The notes below the pieces were generated by a model that saw only the letters and a list, made by a program, of their open reading frames with translations, searched no databases and was not told the origin of the DNA. From assembly GCA_964621215.1 (NCBI GenBank), contig CAZULF010000069.1, positions 1-11,387 on the forward strand: a DNA stretch of 11,387 bases, given 5' to 3'. The position numbers and the translations under genes are program-made. The number at the start of each line of letters is the position of its first letter. The stretch's first letter is position 1. The stretch is from CAZULF01 sp964621215 (lineage in GTDB: Bacteria > Pseudomonadota > Gammaproteobacteria > UBA1113). Positions 1 through 6,015 of the stretch are shown in pieces.

Positions 1-1585
1 TGGGTCAAAAATTTATTAACGATACGGCCCACATCGGTAGGCATAAAACGTTTTTTGTCGAGCGTGACGTATTCACGTTGTTGCAAAGTATAAATAATAT
101 TAGCGTAGGTTGACGGACGGCCTATGCCATATTCTTCTAAGGCTTTTACTAAACTGGCTTCAGAAAACCGTGGTGGAGGCTCAGTAAAGTGCTGTACCGC
201 ATCAATATTTTCTAAATCAACTATATCACCTTCATTCATGTTAGGTAGCAGCGTATCTTCACCTTCTTCTTTTTTAGCATCATCTTGATCTTCTTGATAC
301 ACGGTAATAAAACCTGCATGTTGAATGGTCGAACCATTGGCACGGAACATATTTTTGGTATTGCCACAACTTAAATCAACCGCAACCGTATCAATGGTCG
401 CATGAATCATTTGACAAGCGACGGTACGTTTCCAGATTAAGCTATAGAGTTTAAATTGTTCTGCAGTTAAATGCTTTTGCACCTCTTCAGGTAAGCGCAA
501 AATCGAAGTAGGGCGGATCGCCTCATGCGCCTCTTGGGCATTTTTGGATTTGGTTTTGTATTCACGCACTTCATCGGGCAAGAAATCTTTACCATAGCGT
601 TCGACAATGAAACTACGAATTTCTTCCACTGCTTCTTTTGCCAGACTGACAGAATCGGTACGCATATAAGAAATTAAACCGACTGCGCCACCCCCAGTGT
701 CAATACCTTCGTATAATTGTTGTGCAGTGCGCATGGTACGTTGCGCTGTCATACCTAGTTTACGCGCCGCTTCTTGTTGTAAGGTAGAAGTAGTAAAGGG
801 TGCAGTAGGATTACGTTTACGTTGTTTGCGGTCAACTTTTTCCACCCGCAATTGTTTATTGGCCAGTGTAGTAAGTTGTTGTTGTGCAGCATGGGCTTGT
901 TCAGCATTGGTAATGCTGAATTGCTCTTGCTTTTCGCCATTGTATTCAACCAAGCGCGCACTAAAGGGTTGTTTGCTCGCCAAAGCGTGTGCGTGTATGC
1001 TCCAGTATTCTTGAGCGATAAATTTCTCAATTTCTTCCTCGCGCTCAACGATCATGCGTAAGGCAGGGCTTTGTACTCGGCCTGCAGATAAACCACGGCG
1101 AATTTTTTTCCATAATAAAGGTGATAAGGTATACCCAACCAAATAGTCCAAAGCACGCCGGGCTTGTTGAGCATTGACCAAATCCATATCCAGCTCGCGC
1201 GGATGCTCAACGGCATCTTTGATGGCGGTTTTGGTGATTTCGTGGAATACCACCCGTTTAACTTCTTGTTTCTTTAAAATTTTTGCTCGACCATGACTTG
1301 CTGTACTGCCCAAGCGATAGCTTCACCTTCGCGGTCCGGGTCAGTCGCTAGCATGAGTACATCGGCTTTGCGCAAAGCTTTAGCAATAGCAGCCACGTGC
1401 TTAGCATTTTTTTCGATCAGCTCATAGTCCATATGAAAATGATTGGCGGGGTCAACTGCACCATTTTTCTTTTTTAAATCAAGGACATGACCAAAGGAAG
1501 CCAGGACTTCGTAGTCTTTACCCAGGTATTTTTCAATAGTCTTTGCCTTGGCAGGCGATTCCACAATCACTAAATGTTTGGCCAT
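1..1585 (-). CDS. topA: DNA topoisomerase I (TopA), 3' end outside window, internal -1 frameshift
   Basis: Type IA topoisomerase that relaxes negative supercoils through a 5'-phosphotyrosine intermediate. The start is ATG at 1583-1585, with a GTGGA ribosome-binding-like sequence just upstream. The Toprim domain opens with MAKHLVIVESPAKAKTIEKY and carries the metal-binding motif DPDREGE at residues 82-88, with Glu9 also present. Frame 1 stops at 1274-1276, after residue 104. A -1 shift near codon 102 restores an open frame that runs without any stop to base 1. It contains ARRALDYLVG, SAGRVQSPALR, LISYMRTDS (catalytic Tyr codon at 666-668, about residue 307; E. coli Tyr319), QEAHEAIRP and RPSTYA. 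About 528 residues are visible of a family usually near 770-870, so the C-terminal zinc/ribbon part lies outside. The gene is 94 bases downstream of the pilin-like gene. Identity is certain. Whether the break is real, a sequencing error or bypassed by slippage cannot be told here. Confidence 0.95.
1274..1285 (-). other. Frameshift site inside topA (A5-T4-A3 tract)
   Basis: On the coding strand the tract reads C-AAAAA-TTTT-AAA-G. Read in the starting frame it gives Gln-Lys-Phe-stop. Read with one extra base (for example A6 instead of A5), or with a -1 slip on the AAA codon, it gives Gln-Lys-Ile-Leu-Lys-Lys and continues into the conserved VKRVVFHEITK segment. Only a 4-base-pair stem (GTGG/CCAC) follows, about 25 bases downstream, so there is no convincing stimulatory structure for programmed frameshifting. 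A single-base deletion in a homopolymer, biological or from sequencing, is the simplest reading. Confidence 0.85.
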
Positions 1586-1679
1586 AGTTCCACTCTTGTA
1601 AATTCTGCGCATGAAATTGCATATATCATGTTGGATATTTTAGTTTTTTGCAATAAGTTTGTGGAAGACTATTCTATTT

Positions 1680-2834
1680 CTATTGCGGCGTACTCAAGCA
1701 ATCTTTATTACCGCATTGCCAATAGAGATCTTGGGGTACAACCACGGAAGTGTTCACATCTGTTCGAGTAGTACAGCCGCCATTTTTACATTTTAAGTCT
1801 GTTTGATTGGAGCGCAGGTAAGGACCCCAGAATTGTGTGTCGTCGGTAGTTTGAGTATCGTCTGCGGTGATTGACGTGCCGGCAGGCACATTGGCGGCAG
1901 AGCTCCAATATCCCGTTGGAAGGCACATCGTAACATAATAATATTGATTCATCTTGTTAGGCATATTTACCGGTTGACTTGCTTGAAAGTCCATATAAGG
2001 TTCCATTGTATATAAACCATAAGTGGAATCTTTGAATACTCTACTTCCTGTCACATAGATGTATTGGTCTCTGTAATTAGTGTTACTTTCAAAATCAGGT
2101 ACGCGAAGGGTGATTTTGTCTCCCTTTTCATCTTTTCCTTGAACCTCATTTGTTGTTCCAAGACCTGTATAAGCATGTTCTGCAGTGGTAAAAAATTTGG
2201 GGGTAACGACATAATGCCCTTCATAGCCCTTGGGACAACGTGGTAAGTAAATTTTAATTGACGAAGGTTTTGGCGCATTAGTTGGGGTTGCTACAAATCC
2301 AGCCGACACAACCCAGCCTTTATCTTTAAAAAATTCCGTGATATTCGATATTTGCCCCGGAACCGGAATAGCCGAGAAAATTGTTGCATTATTGGTGCCG
2401 CCCACCCAAGCAGAAGGAAGCTTGGCTGCCATTGCTAAAGCGGTATCGTTAGAGGGGGTATTTAATGAAAGAGTAAAATAAGGCGCTTTTTTATCGGTTG
2501 TGGTGGTGGTGTATTCTGCAAAACTACCACAGTTTGTGGTTTTACCTGTTGTCACAAAAGGTGAGCAACGAGGATCTGCGCCGCCTACGGTCTTGGGTAG
2601 GTAACTTTTATCCACTAAGGTTTGCAAACTCAATGGCCACTCAGTATAGGTAACATAGTATGCCATTGCGGCTTGTTGAATATTGGAAGCTTCTTGTGCG
2701 GCTTTTTGTACGACAGTGGCGCCACTCATCGTACGTAGGGTTTTAATGGCATACACGCTGATCAAGGCTAATACTACAATTACTAGCATTAACTCAATTA
2801 AGGTAAAGCCGGAGTGGCGTTTTGTTGCAGACAT
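1680..2834 (-). CDS. Type IV pilin-like / pseudopilin protein with large Cys-containing C-terminal domain
   Basis: The N-terminus carries a class III (prepilin peptidase) signal: a short basic leader MSATKRHSG, cleavage expected after Gly9, then FTLIELMLVIVVLALI with the invariant Glu at mature position 5 and a hydrophobic helix to about residue 30. The next stretch, to about residue 65, has the amphipathic alpha-spine look of pilins. At 384 residues it is more than twice the usual major pilin length, so it is more likely a minor pilin, a pseudopilin or a pilin-like adhesin. The C-terminal region holds eight cysteines (90, 102, 200, 304, 349, 354, 374, 379), all after the helix, which would allow disulfides in the periplasm. 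I do not recognise that domain. AAGGGAG at 2842-2848, 7 bases before the ATG, is a strong ribosome-binding site. It lies 18 bases downstream of smg, so it is probably cotranscribed with smg and dprA. Confidence 0.88.
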   Translation of the reverse strand: MSATKRHSGFTLIELMLVIVVLALISVYAIKTLRTMSGATVVQKAAQEASNIQQAAMAYYVTYTEWPLSLQTLVDKSYLPKTVGGADPRCSPFVTTGKTTNCGSFAEYTTTTTDKKAPYFTLSLNTPSNDTALAMAAKLPSAWVGGTNNATIFSAIPVPGQISNITEFFKDKGWVVSAGFVATPTNAPKPSSIKIYLPRCPKGYEGHYVVTPKFFTTAEHAYTGLGTTNEVQGKDEKGDKITLRVPDFESNTNYRDQYIYVTGSRVFKDSTYGLYTMEPYMDFQASQPVNMPNKMNQYYYVTMCLPTGYWSSAANVPAGTSITADDTQTTDDTQFWGPYLRSNQTDLKCKNGGCTTRTDVNTSVVVPQDLYWQCGNKDCLSTPQ

Positions 2835-2852
2835 CCTTGATCTCCCTTAAAT

Positions 2853-3341
2853 TTAGTGTAGCGTACCGTAGCTTCCTTCCATCATAATCACATTTTCGAG
2901 TTTTTGTACGCGTATATTTGAATGATTATTAAAACATAGAACAAATAACATAATCCATTTTACGTGATCGATATCTACATCGTTGTGGCCTAATGCCATG
3001 GCGCGATCGATAATTAATTCACGAATTTGACAGTTAATCACACCATCGCGTTCCAAGGCACCGATCAAACTACGGATATCGATACTAATTTTATTTTTTT
3101 CATCATCGGAATAAATACGCAGGCTGGGTCGATCGAGAGAGACGCAGGAATGAAGCGGATTATCACGTAATTCCACTAACCATTGCACAGCATGAGTCAC
3201 ATGTGGAGTTTCAAAACCAGCACTTTCTAGCTCATCGAGCAGCACATCGGGTTCGAATAAAAATTGCGTGTCGTTACCGCTACCCATATAACTTTCAAAC
3301 AGATAAATCAAAATATCAAGAATGTCTTCTTTTTGTTTCAT
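2853..3341 (-). CDS. smg: Smg family protein (DUF494)
   Basis: 162 residues, matching the usual length near 157. It begins after a short leader with DILDILIYLFESYM and ends in the family's typical ...GxLH tail (SYGTLH). Other recognisable family segments are LRIYS near residue 75, IRELIIDRAMAL around 105-116, and DHVKWIMLFVLCF at about 124-136. The protein has no signal peptide and looks soluble and helical. Its biochemical role is not established. In gammaproteobacteria it commonly sits beside dprA and topA, as here. Its ATG overlaps the dprA stop as ATGA (3338-3341), so translation is probably coupled to dprA. No good ribosome-binding site of its own is visible. Confidence 0.9.
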   Translation of the reverse strand: MKQKEDILDILIYLFESYMGSGNDTQFLFEPDVLLDELESAGFETPHVTHAVQWLVELRDNPLHSCVSLDRPSLRIYSDDEKNKISIDIRSLIGALERDGVINCQIRELIIDRAMALGHNDVDIDHVKWIMLFVLCFNNHSNIRVQKLENVIMMEGSYGTLH

Positions 3342-4294
3342 GCTTTTTGCTTCATGTTAGTTGTCGACCTTCCTACTTTTATAAAGCCAAATAACGATGA
3401 CTCAATATATCCATTCAATTCTAACTGAGTAAGTATGCCCGTAACTTCTTGGGCTGCTAAACCAGTTTGTTCAATAATCTTATCCAAAGAAATTGGCTCA
3501 AATTCAAGGTATTGTAACACAAATGTCACCTTTTTATCCAGCGGGATAGCAGAATTTGATTCCGAGCTTGACATAGTCGAGTCGGGCAGTTGAGGTAAGG
3601 ATAATTGTAAAAGTGGGGTTAATTCTTCGACAATGTCTTGCACCGTTTCGATGAGTCGAGCACCTTCTCGGATTAATGCATGGCAACCGCGGGCTTGTGG
3701 ATTATGAATTGAGCCGGGGAGAGCAAAGACTTCACGGCCTTGTTCGGCAGCGAAATGGGCGGTGATGAGTGATCCGCTTTTTAATGCGGCTTCAATCACC
3801 AGTGTGGCGAAACTTAATCCACTGATAATACGATTACGTTGAGGGAAATGGCTGGCAAGGGGGGCGGTATCGGGCGGAAATTCGGAAAGTAATAGTCCCT
3901 GTTCAGCAATCCGTTGGGCTAGGGTCAGATGGCGCGCAGGATAAATGCAGTTTAAGCCGCTGCCTAAAACCGCAATAGTTTTTCCGCCGGCTTGTAAAGC
4001 ACCTTCATGACTAATACCGTCAATGCCGATGGCAAGTCCGCTGGTAATCGTCAAACCTAAGTTGGCTAAATGATAGGCAAAATGTTTAGCATTATTTTGG
4101 CCTGTGGTCGTGGGCTTACGAGTGCCCACGATCGCCAATTGAGGACTAGACAATAATGAAATATCACCGATACCGTATAATATACTAGGTGGCCGTGGAA
4201 TTTCACGTAGCATTGGTGGATAAGCAGAATCATCAAAGCGAATGATATGCTGTTGTGTCGACTGATCCCAAAGCTTGTTTTTATTATTTACCAT
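3338..4294 (-). CDS. dprA: DNA processing protein DprA, lacking the N-terminal SAM-like domain
   Basis: DprA binds incoming single-stranded DNA in the cytoplasm and loads RecA during natural transformation. The Rossmann-like core is complete (numbering from ATG 4294): IVGTRKPT about 55-62, SGLAIGIDGISHEGAL about 85-100, GSGLNCIYP about 111-119, and FPQRNRIISGLS about 150-161. A C-terminal winged-helix (DML1-like) segment spans about 251-310. I prefer ATG 4294 (318 residues). An in-frame TTG at 4336 would add 14 residues and overlap the LysM gene, but it has no clear ribosome-binding site. Many family members are near 360-375 residues and carry an N-terminal SAM-like domain of about 100 residues. 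Here the protein starts almost directly at the IIRFDDSAYPPMLREI segment, so that domain is absent, as in short DprA forms known from other bacteria. It lies 19 bases after the LysM gene and overlaps smg. Confidence 0.93.
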   Translation of the reverse strand: MVNNKNKLWDQSTQQHIIRFDDSAYPPMLREIPRPPSILYGIGDISLLSSPQLAIVGTRKPTTTGQNNAKHFAYHLANLGLTITSGLAIGIDGISHEGALQAGGKTIAVLGSGLNCIYPARHLTLAQRIAEQGLLLSEFPPDTAPLASHFPQRNRIISGLSFATLVIEAALKSGSLITAHFAAEQGREVFALPGSIHNPQARGCHALIREGARLIETVQDIVEELTPLLQLSLPQLPDSTMSSSESNSAIPLDKKVTFVLQYLEFEPISLDKIIEQTGLAAQEVTGILTQLELNGYIESSLFGFIKVGRSTTNMKQKA

Positions 4295-4313
4295 GAAAAT
4301 TTCTCGATAGCTC

Positions 4314-5357
4314 CTATTGTTCGGGTGTGGCCACAATATCTAACACATGAATGGGAGAAATGGCTGCTAGTACTACCCCAAAGCTAGTATATTCAAACAC
4401 GCGGAACACCATGAGTTGTCCAGCATATTCATTGGGTAATTTTACTTTTTTACCGCTAACAGGATCTTTGATGGTTCGTCCTAAAAGGTCAATATCTAAT
4501 AAGTTACCTACTTTTACGCCACTATAATTGCCGCGATCGATGACAACCACCTGAAATTGGCTAATCAAGGTGACTCCATCCATCACAGAAATGATCTGAC
4601 CTTGGATAGGGCGACTCGGGATGGTGGGATAAAAATCTTCACTCAATTCTGCTTTTGATGCGGGTTGCAATCGATCACCGACTAATACTTCGCGTGAGGT
4701 GCTGGTGACTAATAAGGTAGCGGGATTGCCAGCTTTAAGTAATTGCGCAAAGCCCGTGTTAATGGCTTCATATCCAATGACACCACGGGTCTCGGGATCA
4801 ACATAGGCTTGGCCTTTACGAAAAATCGAGTATTCGGTGCCAATTTTGGTGGCAGTTAATCCTTCAACATAGATTTGATCGCCAGCCCCAGCCGTGACGT
4901 GTTTTTCTGGAAGCCCAACAATATAAGGTGCGGCATTCAGCTCATCACGACTCGTTACCATCGAACCTGTTAGAAAGGGCTCAATAACGTAGAGGGGAAT
5001 GATAGGGATGGCCTTATCGAGAGGGTAGCGACGGATTTGAGGCTTTAATTTGATGACACCACCTTGACTGAGTAACAGGCTGGGGGTGCCATTATTGCTT
5101 TGTTGCAGAGTTAATATCTCACCCGGGTAGAGTTTATAAGGATTGCGTATGTTGGGGTTAAGTTGCAACAATTGTGGCCATTGACTAGGAACTTGTAAAT
5201 ATTGGTTTGCGATACCAATTAACGTATCTCCAGGCTGAATTGTGTAAGTTTTTGGCGCATTGGGTTTGAGCTGTAAGTCACGTGCTTGAGTTAGTAATGG
5301 AAGCAAAGCCAGCAACAAACAAAATAACCAACGCCAAGGATTTTTTCTAACCATCAT
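4314..5357 (-). CDS. Secreted LysM-domain protein, dprA-upstream family
   Basis: The N-terminus is a Sec signal peptide: basic start, hydrophobic core WLFCLLLALLPLL, likely cleavage after TQA at residue 25. One LysM domain follows at about residues 37-84 (TYTIQPGDTLIGIA to YPGEILTL), which binds peptidoglycan glycan strands. The remaining ~260 residues are beta-rich and are the conserved part of the LysM proteins found next to dprA in many gammaproteobacteria. No catalytic motif is seen, so an envelope structural or scaffolding role is more likely than hydrolysis; this is inference. Two adjacent ATGs (5355-5357 and 5352-5354) are possible starts, with an AAGG sequence 4 or 7 bases upstream respectively. 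It is the first gene of the leftward unit and has its own promoter. Confidence 0.9.
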   Translation of the reverse strand: MMVRKNPWRWLFCLLLALLPLLTQARDLQLKPNAPKTYTIQPGDTLIGIANQYLQVPSQWPQLLQLNPNIRNPYKLYPGEILTLQQSNNGTPSLLLSQGGVIKLKPQIRRYPLDKAIPIIPLYVIEPFLTGSMVTSRDELNAAPYIVGLPEKHVTAGAGDQIYVEGLTATKIGTEYSIFRKGQAYVDPETRGVIGYEAINTGFAQLLKAGNPATLLVTSTSREVLVGDRLQPASKAELSEDFYPTIPSRPIQGQIISVMDGVTLISQFQVVVIDRGNYSGVKVGNLLDIDLLGRTIKDPVSGKKVKLPNEYAGQLMVFRVFEYTSFGVVLAAISPIHVLDIVATPEQ

Positions 5358-5384
5358 ATGACCTTTTATTAAAATAACTGTGAC

Positions 5385-5413
5385 AGTATACCTTACTTTT
5401 AATGTTTTCTTAA
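5385..5413 (-). promoter_or_regulatory. Sigma70-like promoter for the LysM-dprA-smg unit
   Basis: On the minus strand, TTAAGA (5408-5413, 4/6 to TTGACA) and TATACT (5385-5390, 5/6 to TATAAT) are separated by exactly 17 bases. This places a start site about 20 bases upstream of the LysM gene's ATG. It is a pattern match only. Confidence 0.6.
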
Positions 5414-5421
5414 CGGTTTTT

Positions 5422-5435
5422 TGTTATGCTATAGC
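5422..5435 (+). promoter_or_regulatory. Possible extended -10 promoter for the DUF1622 gene
   Basis: On the plus strand TG-T-TATGCT (5422-5430) resembles an extended -10 element, with TATAGC (5430-5435) as an overlapping alternative. No good -35 is present. If used, the transcript would run through the palindromic repeat element at 5462-5553 as its 5' untranslated region. Confidence 0.3.
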
Positions 5436-5461
5436 TGTACCGGACATTTAATTAAAACTCT

Positions 5462-5553
5462 CGTCGTCCCGCGATTTATTCGCGGGATCCGGGGTGTATC
5501 GATGCGTTCTGGATACCGCGTCCCACGGCTTGTCCGCGGGACCCGGTACGACG
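5462..5553. repeat. REP/BIME-like double-hairpin palindromic element
   Basis: Two GC-rich hairpins sit side by side in an AT-richer intergenic region. Hairpin 1 pairs TCCCGCGA (5467-5474) with TCGCGGGA (5480-5487), 8 perfect pairs around a TTTAT loop. Hairpin 2 pairs 5514-5528 with 5534-5548, with two mismatches, around a CTTGT loop. Both carry the same CCCGCG/CGCGGG core, in opposite orientations. CGTCGT (5462-5467) and ACGACG (5548-5553) form a short terminal inverted repeat around the whole unit. This looks like two inverted copies of a dispersed palindromic repeat. Only one locus is visible, so copy number is unknown. Confidence 0.75.
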
Positions 5554-5608
5554 TGGGTGAGAAAGTCCACTACAGAGAGATCTATGAGTTAAACAAGGAA
5601 GTTATTCA

Positions 5609-5962
5609 ATGCAATATTCTTCATTCATGGAAGTGGTCGGTAAATCTATCGACGCAGTCGGTGTTCTTGTCATCATCATCGGTGTTGTCGCCGGCACCAT
5701 CTGGTTTCTTGCCAACGCTAAAAAAGTCGGTCTATCCGAAGCGTATATCATTTATCGTCACATCGTCGGTCGCGCTATTTTATTAGGTTTAGAATTCTTA
5801 GTCGGTGGTGATATCATCCGCACCGTGGCCGTGTCTCCCACGCTAATGAGTTTGGCAGTGTTAGGTGGTATTGTGGTCATCCGAACATTTTTGAGTATGT
5901 CACTGCAATTAGAAATTGATGGCCGTTGGCCGTGGCAGGGCGTACCTTCGAAAACTGCATAA
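5609..5962 (+). CDS. DUF1622 family small membrane protein
   Basis: 117 residues with about three hydrophobic segments: roughly residues 14-36 (IDAVGVLVIIIGVVAGTIWF), 55-72 and 78-98. The second half has the hallmark DUF1622 wording: RHIVGRAILLGLEFLVGGDIIRTVAVSPTL, then VVIRTFLSMSLQLEIDGRWPW. The Glu/Asp within the second segment and the Arg residues around it are conserved in the family as I recall it. It is predicted to be an inner-membrane protein of unknown function. The start at 5609 is supported by AAGGAAG at 5595-5601 with 7 bases spacing. It is the only plus-strand gene in the window, divergent from the LysM gene and convergent with the vault-like gene, so it is transcribed alone. The repeat element lies in its upstream region. 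Confidence 0.88.
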   Translation: MQYSSFMEVVGKSIDAVGVLVIIIGVVAGTIWFLANAKKVGLSEAYIIYRHIVGRAILLGLEFLVGGDIIRTVAVSPTLMSLAVLGGIVVIRTFLSMSLQLEIDGRWPWQGVPSKTA

Positions 5963-5973
5963 GGAAATTTCAA

Positions 5974-5997
5974 AAGGGCGATTCAAGAATCGCCCTT
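5974..5997. terminator. Bidirectional hairpin terminator between convergent genes
   Basis: AAGGGCGATT (5974-5983) pairs perfectly with AATCGCCCTT (5988-5997), a 10-base-pair stem around a CAAG loop. On the minus strand it is followed by TTGAAATTT, a reasonable U-rich tail, so it best serves the 720-residue gene ending at 6016. On the plus strand it lies just after the DUF1622 stop, but its tail is only weakly T-rich. Confidence 0.8.
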
Positions 5998-6015
5998 CTC
6001 GGTTGCTATTACCGA

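Noticed and set aside
697..1061. Overlapping reading frames on both strands inside topA
   Set aside because: They are out-of-frame shadows of the conserved topA coding sequence and have no ribosome-binding sites or recognisable domains.
1225..1284. Programmed -1 ribosomal frameshift signal in topA
   Set aside because: The tract is not a standard X-XXY-YYZ heptamer in the incoming frame, and only a 4-base-pair hairpin follows. Frameshifting in topA has no established role that I know of. Kept only as an alternative.
4295..4336. TTG at 4336 as the start of dprA
   Set aside because: It would overlap the LysM gene by 23 bases, lacks a well-spaced ribosome-binding site, and adds residues with no resemblance to DprA N-termini. 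ATG 4294 is preferred.
5421..5786. A 121-codon plus-strand reading frame over the palindromic repeat and the start of the DUF1622 gene
   Set aside because: Its first half is translation of the hairpin repeats (VPRFIRGIRGV, VPRLVRGTRYDVG) and its second half overlaps the well-supported DUF1622 gene in another frame. It has no family-like sequence.
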